Shown: positions 28,384 through 37,548, numbered from the stretch's first letter. The stretch is 64,000 bases of DNA from CBDCKN01 sp965219035 (GCA_965219035.1 CBDCMR010000004.1:434001-498000), one strand, 5' to 3'. The notes: generated from the letters alone by a model not told the origin. A program made the numbers and translations.

Positions 28384-28774
28384 ATGACGAGTGTGATCGA
28401 ACAGAAAAAGGGTAGTGGGTCAGTTACTGACCCACTACCAGAAAAAGCAGGGGCAAGTGCGCTTTCTGCGGCTGCCGGAGGTGCTGGCGCGCACTGGCCT
28501 GTCGCGGAGCACGATCTATGTCCGGCTGGACCAGGGGCGCTTCCCCCGGCCCGTCTCGCTGGGCGCGCGTGCCGTGGGCTGGATCGAGTCGGAGGTGGAC
28601 GAGTGGATCCGGGAGCGGATCGACAAGAGCCGGGTTGGAGACTCCCAACCGAGGTCGTGGCCGTCGACCGCATCGCGAGGAGGACCTCGGACCGACTCCG
28701 CCGACCCGGCGAGAAGCGGCCAGGTTGATCGTCGGCGCACCGTATCCTATCCTCTCCGTTCTCGAATCCTCTAG
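28384..28774 (+). pseudogene. alpA: AlpA-type excisionase/regulator, start region disrupted by a palindromic insertion
   Basis: The original start MTSVIEQKK at 28384 is followed by a 37-bp insertion that shifts the frame. Deleting it gives MTSVIEQKKQGQVRFLRLPE in frame with the rest. The body EVLARTGLSRSTIYVRLDQG, then FPRPVSLGARAVGWIESEVD, is a typical AlpA winged-HTH of prophage and ICE regulators that switch on integrase or excision genes. A GTG inside the palindrome (28415) or the GTG at 28456 could restart translation, so function may persist. A similar intact alpA is at 48813. Confidence 0.8.
28411..28439. repeat. 29-nt perfect palindrome flanked by 8-bp direct repeats
   Basis: Left arm GGTAGTGGGTCAGT, one central T, right arm ACTGACCCACTACC. 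AGAAAAAG precedes (28403-28410) and follows (28440-28447) it exactly, as a target duplication would. Total insertion 37 bp, which is not a multiple of three. Confidence 0.9.
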
Positions 28775-28803
28775 GCTGTTACCAACCGGAATGGAGACCA
28801 CTG

Positions 28804-30552
28804 TTGGCCCGATTCAAAGACGCGGAGCCGATCCTGCGGGCCGCCGAACACTGGAAAACGCGGTGCCTCCTGGACCGGAAATCGCTCTTCACACAGCGAT
28901 CCCTCTGGACACGCGAGAACTTCGAGGAATTCCGCCGATTGTATGTGGACCGTCCACTCGTCGGTCAAGAGTCGTTCCTATGGAAGCTGGAGCAACAGCT
29001 AGCCCCAGGCTCAAAGAGGATCGCGTGCCTTTGGGCGGAGATGGACTGGCTGTACAGGCTCGTCGTGAGCCGCGCCGCACAAGGACCCGAGAAGAAGCGC
29101 GAGAGCATTCGCCACATCTGGCAGTGGTCGGGGGAGGATTTCCCAGAGAAACACGACCTACTCAGCGATCGAGTGCTGGGGGCCGGAGTGCTACGTCCGG
29201 GCAGGGCATTCTATAGTCTCGCATGGAAGGAGTATCACTTCTTTGGACTCGCCATGCACGATTGGTTCTCGCAGAATCTTGCCCGTAGCCGGCTGGCGAA
29301 CGAGCCTTGGAAGTTCGCGTCGTGGCTGGATTCTACGGAAGCGGCAGGCAACCGCGCATTCCGGCACGCGCTGCTCTTCCTGCTTTTCCCCGACGAGTTT
29401 GAACCGATCGTCTCAAGCAGCGGCAAGAGAAAGATCGTAAAGAGACTCCCCCTGGGAGAACCGTTCAAGACTCCTAATCTGGTGGCCGTGGATCGAGCCC
29501 TGCTCAAGATCCGGCAACACCTCGAAACCAAGTACCACGATGCCGTGTTTCCGAAGGAGGAGATTCACTTCTACAGGTCTCCAGTGAAGGAGCTCTGGCA
29601 GGACGCTCCAGAGCCACCTCCGCCGCCGCCTCCTCCGCCTCCTGAGGAAAACGGGGATGACCCGAACGGGGAATACGGTATCGCGGACGCCCACCAAGAC
29701 CTTTTCATCCCCCTCAGCCGCCTGGAACGCCTCCTTGCTTCAATCAAGTTCCGCAAGAATCTCATCCTCCAAGGTCCCCCCGGAACCGGAAAGACCTTCA
29801 TCGCCAACCGGATCGCGTGGTGCCTCGTCGGCCGAAAGGATGATGATCCCATCGAGATGATCCAGTTCCACCAGTCCTACGCGTACGAGGATTTCGTCGA
29901 AGGCTTCAGGCCCAACAAAGAGGGGAGCTTCGATCTGAAGCCGGGCGTCTTCCAGCGCTTCTGCGAACGTGCGCGAGCCAACCACGAAACCCCTCACATC
30001 TTCATCATTGACGAGGTCAACCGCGGCAACCTCTCCCGGATCTTCGGCGAACTGCTCATGCTGATCGAGCGCGACAAGCGGAGCGAGAAGTACGCCGTCG
30101 CGCTGACCTATTCGGAGAAGCGGTTCTACGTGCCCGCAAACGTCTTCATCCTCGGGATGATGAACACCGCCGACCGGTCCCTGGCTCTGGTCGACTACGC
30201 GCTTCGCAGACGATTCGCCTTTGAGACGCTGGAGCCGGCCTACCGGACCGATTACGGCAGGACAGCGTTCAAAGAGTATCTCGTAAAAGAAAAGGGAGCG
30301 GATCCCGAGCTAGTCGTCCGCATCTCTGAGCGGATGGCCGAGCTCAACGAGACAATTCGCGACGACAAAGAACTTGGCCCCAGCTTCGAGATCGGCCACA
30401 GCTACTTCGTTCCAGACGACGGTGACGAGCCCTCGGAGGAATGGTACATGCACGTTGTTGACACCCAGATCGTTCCGCTTCTGCGCGAGTACTGGTTCGA
30501 CGTGTCGGAGCGCGTCGAGAAGGCTGTGGCGAGTCTTACCGGCAACGCCTGA
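28804..30552 (+). CDS. mcrB: McrB-like GTPase subunit of a McrBC restriction system
   Basis: 582 residues from a TTG start. N-terminal specificity region ~1-270, a run of ten prolines (271-280) as linker, then the AAA+ motor: Walker A GPPGTGKT (324-331), FHQSYAYEDFVEGFRP (355-370), Walker B IFIIDEVNRG (399-408) and the McrB GTP-binding signature MNTADRSL (453-460). With McrC it cuts foreign modified DNA by GTP-driven translocation. The N-terminus is not the classic DUF3578 domain, so the modification recognised may differ. Three bases separate it from mcrC. Confidence 0.9.
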   Translation: MARFKDAEPILRAAEHWKTRCLLDRKSLFTQRSLWTRENFEEFRRLYVDRPLVGQESFLWKLEQQLAPGSKRIACLWAEMDWLYRLVVSRAAQGPEKKRESIRHIWQWSGEDFPEKHDLLSDRVLGAGVLRPGRAFYSLAWKEYHFFGLAMHDWFSQNLARSRLANEPWKFASWLDSTEAAGNRAFRHALLFLLFPDEFEPIVSSSGKRKIVKRLPLGEPFKTPNLVAVDRALLKIRQHLETKYHDAVFPKEEIHFYRSPVKELWQDAPEPPPPPPPPPPEENGDDPNGEYGIADAHQDLFIPLSRLERLLASIKFRKNLILQGPPGTGKTFIANRIAWCLVGRKDDDPIEMIQFHQSYAYEDFVEGFRPNKEGSFDLKPGVFQRFCERARANHETPHIFIIDEVNRGNLSRIFGELLMLIERDKRSEKYAVALTYSEKRFYVPANVFILGMMNTADRSLALVDYALRRRFAFETLEPAYRTDYGRTAFKEYLVKEKGADPELVVRISERMAELNETIRDDKELGPSFEIGHSYFVPDDGDEPSEEWYMHVVDTQIVPLLREYWFDVSERVEKAVASLTGNA

Positions 30553-30555
30553 CCG

Positions 30556-31635
30556 TTGAAGAACATCCCGATCCTCAACGTCTACTACCTCCTCTGCTAT
30601 GCCTGGGGACGCGTTCAGGAGCGGGACACCACACGCCTAGCCTCTCTGGGGGACCTTTCGACGGTCCAGGACCTCCTCGGCAAGGTGCTCGCGCACGGCG
30701 TCAATCACCTCTTCCGGCGCGGCATCGACCGGGGGTACGTGGAACGACGGGATGATCTCGCTGGAATCCGCGGCAAGCTGGCGGTCAGCGAGACGGCGAA
30801 GCGCGCGTTGCGGTTGCACGGCCGGGCCGCCTGCGACTTCGAGGAGCTATCGGTGGACATCCTGCCGAACCAGATCCTGCGCACGTCGTTACATGGGCTG
30901 CGGGACCGGAAGATCAGGCTCGACCGCACCGTGCGCGGCGAGGTCAACTCGGCGTACCAAAGGCTCGATGGCGTGTCACGCATCCACCTGAAGAGGAACA
31001 CCTTCGGCCAGGTCCAGTTCGGCGGAAACCGCCGTCTATACCAATTCCTCCTCTCCGCGTGCAGGCTGCTCTACGAGAGTTCCCTTGTGGACGCGACCAC
31101 CGGTCGCACCGTGTTCCGTGACTTCCGCCGTGACGAGGCCACCATGTGGGCGCTGTTCGAGGAATTCGTCGCGGGATTCTACGAGCGCGAGCAACGTGTG
31201 TATCGGGTGAATCCAAGGGGTCGGCGCCGAATCGAGTGGGCGGACGCCTACGCCGAGGACGAAGCAAACGGGGGACGAATCCCCGCCATGATTGCCGATG
31301 TGGTCCTAGAATCGGCCCAGCGTCGGATCATCCTAGACACGAAATACTACAAGGACGCGCTGTCGTCCGGACGCGGTTCAGGGACCGGCAAGCTGAAGTC
31401 CGGAAACCTGTACCAGCTACTGGCGTATCTGCGGAACCGGCAGGCAACGCGCCCGCAGGGAGGTAGGCACGATGGCATCCTCCTATACCCCCAGGTGGGC
31501 AACGAACCGCTAAGGGCCAAAATTCGCCTCGAAGGCTTCTGGATCCAGGCCCGTACCGTCAACCTCAACCAAGACTGGCACCTGATTCACGACGAGATGC
31601 TGGAGACCATCGGGCTATCAGGTCCCGACTCATAG
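30556..31635 (+). CDS. mcrC: McrC-like nuclease subunit of a McrBC restriction system
   Basis: 359 residues, TTG start three bases after mcrB. N-terminal part (NIPILNVYYLLCYAWGR) is the usual McrBC-specificity/5mC start, and the C-terminal PD-(D/E)xK core shows IADVVLE, RRIILDTKYYK (Asp, then Asp-x-Lys). It supplies the cleavage activity to McrB. Intact, so the pair should be functional. Confidence 0.9.
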   Translation: MKNIPILNVYYLLCYAWGRVQERDTTRLASLGDLSTVQDLLGKVLAHGVNHLFRRGIDRGYVERRDDLAGIRGKLAVSETAKRALRLHGRAACDFEELSVDILPNQILRTSLHGLRDRKIRLDRTVRGEVNSAYQRLDGVSRIHLKRNTFGQVQFGGNRRLYQFLLSACRLLYESSLVDATTGRTVFRDFRRDEATMWALFEEFVAGFYEREQRVYRVNPRGRRRIEWADAYAEDEANGGRIPAMIADVVLESAQRRIILDTKYYKDALSSGRGSGTGKLKSGNLYQLLAYLRNRQATRPQGGRHDGILLYPQVGNEPLRAKIRLEGFWIQARTVNLNQDWHLIHDEMLETIGLSGPDS

Positions 31636-31831
31636 CACACGTCTCGCCGAGCACAGTTCGGCGGTTCATGGGTTCCGTTCGAGCGCGGTCGTGGATGGCG
31701 GAGTCCGGCGTTCCCGGCGGAAGTCCCGGAGGCCTGCCCACGCCACCGTGTCCCGGGGGCCGCGTGATGTCCCTGATGGCGGTCCTATCGCGATCCTACA
31801 CCAACGGTGAACCCGAGACCGAATCTCGGAC

Positions 31832-32074
31832 TCACCCGACTGCCCGAATCCGATGGGTTATCGTGCGCTCGGCTGTTCCGAACGCCAGGATCAAACCTCC
31901 CGCGAAACCAAGCCACTCCTGCTGGGCCGAGAAGAATCCGTCCTCCTCCAGGGTTACAAACGAGGGTCTGAGTCTCCATTCCTCGTCGGGTAGACGCGTG
32001 ATGTGGCCGCCGTCCGCGAGCATCTCGTAGAGATAGAGGGCGCACTCGATGACCACGATATGGGTGTACTTCAT
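31832..32074 (-). CDS. Hypothetical small protein, possibly truncated
   Basis: 80 residues starting MKYTHIVVIECALYLYEMLA, with RLPDEEWRLRPSFVTLEEDG and a C-terminal hydrophobic stretch WLGFAGGLILAFGTAE. Composition looks coding. No Shine-Dalgarno site precedes the ATG, and its 5' edge meets the broken start of the trbB fragment, so it may be cut there. No family recognised. Confidence 0.4.
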   Translation of the reverse strand: MKYTHIVVIECALYLYEMLADGGHITRLPDEEWRLRPSFVTLEEDGFFSAQQEWLGFAGGLILAFGTAERTITHRIRAVG

Positions 32075-32092
32075 CCCGAAGATCGTCACGTT

Positions 32093-32545
32093 GTCCAGTA
32101 CGTGCCGTACTGCCTCCGCTTCGAGGCCGGAGCCGTCGGCTCCGACGCGCCCGTGTCGATCCGCGACCTGGTCCGGCACGCGCTCCGCCACCGGCCCGAC
32201 CACATCGTCGTCGGCGAGGTCAGGGGCGGCGAGGCCGCCGATCTGCTGCAGGCGCTCAACACCGGCCACGGCGGGTCGCTGACCACCGTCCATGCCAACA
32301 ACGCCCGCTCCGCGCTCTCGCGCCTGGCCAGCTGCGCCATGCAGGCCGGAGGGGCGCTCCCCTGGGAGGTCACCTGCCGGGGCGTCGTCGACGGGATCTC
32401 GCTCGTGCTGCACATGGCCCGCCAGCGGGGCCGGAGGTTCGTCGAGGAGGCGCTCCGAGTTCGGGGCTACGACGCGGCCGCGAACCGCTGGCTCACCGAA
32501 CCCATCTGGAGGAAGCACGATGAAGAACCAACAGACAAGGAGTGA
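32093..32545 (+). pseudogene. trbB: C-terminal fragment of a TrbB/VirB11 conjugation ATPase
   Basis: Recognisable from about LRFEAG onward: SIRDLVRHALRHRPDHIVVG with the Walker B-like region, GEVRGGEAADLLQALNTGHG and GGSLTTVHANNARSALSRL (His box). These are C-terminal motifs of the hexameric secretion ATPase. The N-terminal domain and Walker A are missing, so it is inactive. Runs into a small acidic protein and ardC. Confidence 0.8.
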
Positions 32546-32549
32546 ACCC

Positions 32550-32750
32550 ATGCCAAGCGACGAGAAGATCGCCCGCGTCGAGACGCTCGACGATTTCGAC
32601 CGGGAGCTCGCGCGGGACGGCGGCGAGGCCCTCGAGGTGCCGGCCTCGTTGGCCGAGGAGTACGGCCTCTTCCCCGAGGACGTGGGCACCGAGGAGGAGA
32701 TCCGGGACGCCGGAGAGGATCCGCACGGCCCCGAGGAGGAAGACCGATGA
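32550..32750 (+). CDS. Small acidic hypothetical protein upstream of ardC
   Basis: 66 residues; ATG at 32550 preceded by AAGGAG at a good distance. Very acidic (ETLDDFDRELARDGGE, FPEDVGTEEEIRDAGED). Its stop overlaps the ardC start as ATGA, so the two are coupled. Strong negative charge suggests a DNA-mimic or partner role, which is speculative. Confidence 0.6.
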   Translation: MPSDEKIARVETLDDFDRELARDGGEALEVPASLAEEYGLFPEDVGTEEEIRDAGEDPHGPEEEDR

Positions 32751-33775
32751 AACACGACGAATACCACCGCCAGTTCGCCGATGCGATCATCGAGCAGATC
32801 CGCCAGGGCACCGCGCCCTGGCAGAAGCCCTGGGGGCCGGGCGAGCGGGTGCTCCCCGCGAACGTCGACACTGGCCGCTCGTACGCGGGCGGCAACAGCC
32901 TCCACCTCGCGGCCGTCGCCCAGTCACGCGGCTACGCCGACGTCCGCTGGGGAACCTACCGCCAGATCCAAGCCCGGGACGGACAGGTGCGGAAGGGCGA
33001 GCAGGGCACTCGCATCCTCTCCTTCCAGGACCACCGGAAGATCGCCGTCAACGACGAGCGCGGACGGCCCAGGAGGGACGCCGAGGGCAAGCGCGTCTAC
33101 CGCCACGAGCGCCTGCCCACGCCCGTCGTCCGGCAGTACACCGTGTTCAACGCCGAGCAGGCCGACGGGCTCCCGGCCCGGCCCACACCCACGGTCGAGC
33201 CGCTCTGGAAGGTGCACCAGCAGGCCGAACGCGTCCTCGAGGACAGCGGGGTCCCCGTCCGTCACGTGGCCGGAGACCGGGCGTTCTACAACCTGAACCG
33301 CGACGAGATCGTGCTCCCCGAGCGGGGACAGTTCCCCTCGGCCAACCACTACTACCAGACGGCGCTCCACGAGCTGGGGCACAGCACCGGCCACCCGGAG
33401 CGCATGAACCGCGAGACGCTCATCCAGGGGATCGAGGGCGGGTTCGGCTCACCGACCTACGCGAAGGAAGAGCTCCGCGCGGAGATCAGCGCAATGATGA
33501 CGGGCGAGCGCGTGGGCGTCGGCCATGACCCGAGCCGAGGAGCCGCTTATGTCGAGGGGTGGGTCGCCGCCCTCGAAGAGGACCCAAGGGAGATCCGCCG
33601 CGCCGCGGCCGACGCACAGAAGATCTCCGACTTCGTGCTGGTACGGAGCCGCGAGCGCGAGGCCGAGCGGGAGCCCACTCCGGTGGCCGCCACTCGGGCT
33701 CCCGACCCGCAGCACGCCGCAAGGCCGGAGCTCCCACTGCCGGTCCCGACCCGGAGCTCCGGCCCGAGCCGCTGA
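32747..33775 (+). CDS. ardC: ArdC-like antirestriction protein (ssDNA-binding plus metallopeptidase)
   Basis: 342 residues. N-terminal ArdC ssDNA-binding domain ~1-135 (TAPWQKPWGPG, GGNSLHLAAVAQSRGYADVR, VRKGEQGT) and a C-terminal zincin-like domain with HELGHSTGH (H208, E209, H212) and a distal Glu in YAKEELRAEI. Plasmid ArdC protects incoming single-stranded DNA during conjugation. The Pro/Arg-rich tail (~310-342) is disordered. Intact. Confidence 0.9.
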   Translation: MKHDEYHRQFADAIIEQIRQGTAPWQKPWGPGERVLPANVDTGRSYAGGNSLHLAAVAQSRGYADVRWGTYRQIQARDGQVRKGEQGTRILSFQDHRKIAVNDERGRPRRDAEGKRVYRHERLPTPVVRQYTVFNAEQADGLPARPTPTVEPLWKVHQQAERVLEDSGVPVRHVAGDRAFYNLNRDEIVLPERGQFPSANHYYQTALHELGHSTGHPERMNRETLIQGIEGGFGSPTYAKEELRAEISAMMTGERVGVGHDPSRGAAYVEGWVAALEEDPREIRRAAADAQKISDFVLVRSREREAEREPTPVAATRAPDPQHAARPELPLPVPTRSSGPSR

Positions 33776-33798
33776 GGCCAAGGACGGAGCCCTAGGAG

Positions 33799-34686
33799 AT
33801 GTTCGACCGCACGATCGAATCGGACTCGCGTCCCGCCGCGCCACAAAGCCGCGCTACCTACCGCATGCGGGACGGCCATCGCCGAGAATACGACGCGAGC
33901 CGGGACCGCGGGTCCAGCTCCTTCCGCGAACGGTGCCGTGGGGCGCTCGCCGACATCGGCATCTACGGCGCCGTCTCCGTCCGCGACCTCGCCGAGGCTC
34001 ACTTCGGCGGCCATCCCTACACCACCCGGCGGGCCGTGAACGCCTGGATACGCGAAGGGCTCGCCCAAGAAACCCGAGCCACCGGACCCAACGGCAACCC
34101 GTTCAAGGTCCTGACCCTCACGCGGAAAGGCGTGGCCGAGGCCCGGAAGCTGGCCGCCGAGCGGGGAATCGATCCCGGCCAGGAGATCCGGTTCGCACGT
34201 ACCCGGCCCGCCGAAGCCGCGCACGACACCGCCATCTATCGGGCCTGCCGCCAGGAGCACCAACGCCTGATCGAGCAGGGGGCCACCGTCCGCCGTGTGC
34301 GTCTCGACGGCGAGTTCAAGAGCACCGTCGCACGCCGGAGCGAGTCCGCGCGTGCGAGAGACGGTCGCCGAGCCGCGGACGCCGAGCGGCACCGGGCCGC
34401 CGGAGAGATCGGCCTCCCCGTCGACGCGCAGGGACGCGTGCTCTACCCCGATGCGCAGATCGAGTACACCGACTCCGAGGGGCGCACCGGACGCGTCAAC
34501 ATCGAGGTCGCATCGGGCAACTACCGGGCTCGCTCCATACGTGCCAAGGTGGCCGCCGGGTTCCGGATGCACGCCAACGGCCCGGCCGCGGCGCGCCTGC
34601 TCCGCTCACTCGGCGTGGGCGACGGCGGAGATCGCTCCTCCCTGCGAGGGCCGACCGAGCGGGATCCGGCCGCGCTCGAGCTCTAG
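33799..34686 (+). CDS. Winged-helix plasmid/ICE protein, replication-relaxation-like
   Basis: 295 residues. A winged-helix region ~45-100 (GIYGAVSVRDLAEAHFGGHP, RRAVNAWIREGLAQE, KVLTLTRKG) is followed by a nuclease-like strand region (FARTRPAEAAHDTAIYRAC, VLYPDAQIEYTDSEGRTGRV, NIEVASGNYRARSIRAK). This resembles proteins annotated replication-relaxation or MobC-like next to conjugation genes. An E-V residue pair after the D-A-Q-I-E-Y strand could belong to a PD-(D/E)xK fold; not certain. 23 bases after ardC. Confidence 0.5.
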   Translation: MFDRTIESDSRPAAPQSRATYRMRDGHRREYDASRDRGSSSFRERCRGALADIGIYGAVSVRDLAEAHFGGHPYTTRRAVNAWIREGLAQETRATGPNGNPFKVLTLTRKGVAEARKLAAERGIDPGQEIRFARTRPAEAAHDTAIYRACRQEHQRLIEQGATVRRVRLDGEFKSTVARRSESARARDGRRAADAERHRAAGEIGLPVDAQGRVLYPDAQIEYTDSEGRTGRVNIEVASGNYRARSIRAKVAAGFRMHANGPAAARLLRSLGVGDGGDRSSLRGPTERDPAALEL

Positions 34687-34695
34687 CCCGCCCCC

Positions 34696-35010
34696 ATGCA
34701 ACCCTGGAAGATCAGCGCGGGGCTGACCGCTGCCCTCGCAGGCTCGGCCAGCCTACTCGCCGGATCACGCCTCCAGTATCTCGCGCCGTTCTGGCCACTG
34801 ATCCTCGCCGACCACGGCCTTGCGATCGCGTTGCACCTGGCACTGGCGCTGGCCGCCGTCTTGGCCGCCATCTACGCTATCGCACGCGCGGCAGGGCTCG
34901 CCGACCTGGGACGTCGGGTCGATCTCGTCGAGCGCTCCGTCCGGCGCGGTGAGGGCGATCCGGGCCTCGCCGACGCGCTCAACAGGGACGCCGAGGGGGA
35001 GTGGGACTGA
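34696..35010 (+). CDS. Small two-span membrane protein
   Basis: 104 residues. Two hydrophobic helices ~5-24 and ~38-66 (LAIALHLALALAAVLAAIYA) and a charged tail rich in D, E and R. Nine bases after the winged-helix gene, so likely the same operon. No clear ribosome site. Unknown function; ends 11 bases from the convergent kinase gene. Confidence 0.5.
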   Translation: MQPWKISAGLTAALAGSASLLAGSRLQYLAPFWPLILADHGLAIALHLALALAAVLAAIYAIARAAGLADLGRRVDLVERSVRRGEGDPGLADALNRDAEGEWD

Positions 35011-35021
35011 GCGGCGGCCTC

Positions 35022-37367
35022 CTAAGCCCCTCCCGGGGTCGCGAAGCGGTATCCGACACCGTGCTCGTTGAAGATGTAGATGGGATTGGCCGCGTCGTCG
35101 CCGAGCTTGTGGCGGAGCTTCTTGACGACGGTGCGCACGCGATCGGTGTCGTCCGAGCCTCGGCGCCCCCACACCTGTCGTAGGAGCGCCTCCGTAGTGA
35201 CCACGCGTCCCCCGTTGAGCGAGAGGATGCGCAGCAAGTCGAACTCGGTGGCCGTGAGCGGGACCTCGCGGCCGGCCACGCTCACGTGTCGGCGGCCGTA
35301 GTCGATGGCGAGCTCCCCGTGCACGAACGTCTCGGGCACGGCCCGGTTCCGTAGCGCCGCCTGGACCCGCGCGACGAGCTCGGTCGGCGAGAACGGCTTG
35401 ACGATGTAGTCGGCGGCGCCGCTCTCGAGCGCCTTGGCGATCGTCTCGTCGCGGCCGTAGCCGGAGATGAAGATGACCGGGAGATCGGCGAGTTCGGGGA
35501 CCCGCTTCATCAGCTCGATCCCGTCCGTTCCGGGGAGCATGAGGTCGAGGAGGACGAGGCGGGGCTTCTCGGCGCGGATGACGCCGGGGAGCCCGTCCGG
35601 ATCGCCCGTCACCAGCGGGGCGTAGCCCGCATCGGAGAGGACGTTGCGCACGTAGCGTAGCGTCTGCGGGTCGTCGTCCACGACCAGGACGGGAGTCTTC
35701 TCCCGCCCGTCCCCGGGCGGGCGTGGCTGGTCGCTGGCCGGGGCCTCCTCGGGTGGGGCTGCTTCGGGGGTGGCCGGCCCGGCCACCGGGATCGTGAAGG
35801 TGAAGCGCGCGCCCTGGTCCGTCCCCCCGCTTTCGGCGCGGATACGGCCGCCGTGCGCCTCGACGAGGCCCTTGCAGATGGCGAGGCCGAGCCCGGTGCC
35901 TCCGGCGAGGCCGGCACGCTTGTGGAAGAGGTGCGGGAGCCGGTCGGGCGCGATCCCCCGGCCCTCGTCCGAGACCGAGAGCGCGATGTAGCCGCCCTCG
36001 CACGTCGCCTCGACCCGGATCGGGGAGGACGCGGGAGCGTGGCGGGCCGCGTTCGAGAAGAGGTTGTTCATCACCTGCACGATGCGCTCCGGGTCGGCCA
36101 TCGCACGCGGCAGGTCCGGCGGCAGGTCGATGAGGACGGCGTGCCGGCCTCCGCCGCTCAGGAAGGTGCTGCGGGCCCGGTCCACCAGCGCGGCGACGTT
36201 CGCGGGGTCGGGCGCGACGGTGAGCGTGCCCGCCTCGATGCTTCCCGCGTCCAGAAGGTTCGCGATGAGGCCCCTCATGTGGTCGGCCTGCCCGTCGATG
36301 ATGCGGAAGAACTGGAGCAGCTCGGCCTGGGGCGGGACCGGCACGGCGCCGAGCACGGTCGCCGTCGAACCCTTGATCGAGGTCAGCGGGGCGCGGAGCT
36401 CGTGGCTCACCATCCCGAGGAACTCCGCCCGCTGCCGCTCAAGGTCCTCGAGCGGCGCCAGGTCCTGCATGGTGACGACGACCGACACGACCCCTCCCTC
36501 CTCCGAACGGATCGGCGTGACGTTGATGAGCATCCGGACGCTCCGCCCGTCGGGCACCGACAGCTCGACCTCCTCGGCCCGCATCGTCGTGGCGCTCCCG
36601 AGTTGCCGGGCCAGGGGCAACTCCTCTAGGGAGACCTCCCTCCCGTCGGAGTGCCGGCACGTGATCACCTCGAGCAGCTGCTCTGGTGGACGGCCCGGGG
36701 TGCGGAGCCCCTCGACGATGCGCCGCGCCTCGCGGTTGAACGAGACCGGATGGCCGGTGCCGGCATCGAACACCGCCACGCCGACCGGCGAGGTCTCGAT
36801 GAGCGCCTCGAGGTCGGCCCGCGCCCGCTCGAGATCGCGGTACGTGCGCGCGTTCGCGATCGCCGTCGCCGCCTGCGACGCGAAAAGCACCAGGATCTCC
36901 TCGTCCTCGCCCGTGAACGCCTCGCCGTCCTCCTTGTCGCTGAGAAAGAAGTTGCCGAGATGCTCGCCCAGGTGGTGCATCGGGGTCCCATGCAGCGACC
37001 TCGACGTCCAGGGCGTCGGCGAGAGGCCGAGCGAGTCGAGGTAGCTGGGGAGGTCCGCCACCCGGAGCGGCTTCGCCTGGTCGCGAAGGTGTTCGAAGAG
37101 TCGCCGCCCGTCGGACCACTCCACCATCTTCCGGTACTCTTCGGGAGAAAGGCCGGATGTGACGAAGTCCTGGACCTCTCCCCGCTCGTCGATCGTCGTG
37201 ATCACGCCCGAGCGGGCGCCGGTGAGCGCGCGGGCACTCTCGACGACCTCCTCCAGCACGGTGGCCACGTCCAGGCTCTGGCTGATGCGGAGGATGGCCG
37301 CGCTCAGCCGGGAGATCCGGTCGTCGGATGGCCCGCTCCCGGGCCCCGTAGGGTCTCGATCGTTCAA
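35022..37367 (-). CDS. Histidine kinase fused to a complete OmpR-type response regulator
   Basis: 781 residues, no membrane span. GAF ~28-175, PAS ~185-310, HisKA with H322 in SHELRAP, HATPase ~425-527 (N435/N439, DEGRGI 467-472, GTGLGL 490-495), linker rich in P and A, receiver ~557-670 (D564, D565, phospho-acceptor D608, K657) and a winged-helix DNA-binding domain ~685-776 (LTATEFDLLRIL, GVGYRF). Kinase and transcription factor are thus in one soluble chain: a signal read by the GAF/PAS part would directly alter DNA binding. The regulon is unknown. It lies between conjugation-type genes and a recombinase. Confidence 0.9.
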   Translation of the reverse strand: MNDRDPTGPGSGPSDDRISRLSAAILRISQSLDVATVLEEVVESARALTGARSGVITTIDERGEVQDFVTSGLSPEEYRKMVEWSDGRRLFEHLRDQAKPLRVADLPSYLDSLGLSPTPWTSRSLHGTPMHHLGEHLGNFFLSDKEDGEAFTGEDEEILVLFASQAATAIANARTYRDLERARADLEALIETSPVGVAVFDAGTGHPVSFNREARRIVEGLRTPGRPPEQLLEVITCRHSDGREVSLEELPLARQLGSATTMRAEEVELSVPDGRSVRMLINVTPIRSEEGGVVSVVVTMQDLAPLEDLERQRAEFLGMVSHELRAPLTSIKGSTATVLGAVPVPPQAELLQFFRIIDGQADHMRGLIANLLDAGSIEAGTLTVAPDPANVAALVDRARSTFLSGGGRHAVLIDLPPDLPRAMADPERIVQVMNNLFSNAARHAPASSPIRVEATCEGGYIALSVSDEGRGIAPDRLPHLFHKRAGLAGGTGLGLAICKGLVEAHGGRIRAESGGTDQGARFTFTIPVAGPATPEAAPPEEAPASDQPRPPGDGREKTPVLVVDDDPQTLRYVRNVLSDAGYAPLVTGDPDGLPGVIRAEKPRLVLLDLMLPGTDGIELMKRVPELADLPVIFISGYGRDETIAKALESGAADYIVKPFSPTELVARVQAALRNRAVPETFVHGELAIDYGRRHVSVAGREVPLTATEFDLLRILSLNGGRVVTTEALLRQVWGRRGSDDTDRVRTVVKKLRHKLGDDAANPIYIFNEHGVGYRFATPGGA

Positions 37368-37548
37368 TGCTCCACTCCCGCCGAAGGGTGAGGCGGAGCG
37401 GACGAGGCTCCGGACGATCGGCCCGGCCGCCTTCCGCCGGACCGCGGGGGGTGGAGGATAGCGCTCTTCGCGCGTGAAGTCACTAAAGGGCCACGACGCT
37501 CGCCCTACAAGTCACAACTCACTCACAAAATAGCGCTTAGCTTTCCGA

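Noticed and set aside
31644..31668. Small stem CGCCGA...TCGGCG after mcrC as terminator
   Set aside because: Six-base stem with no T-run; insufficient to call a terminator.
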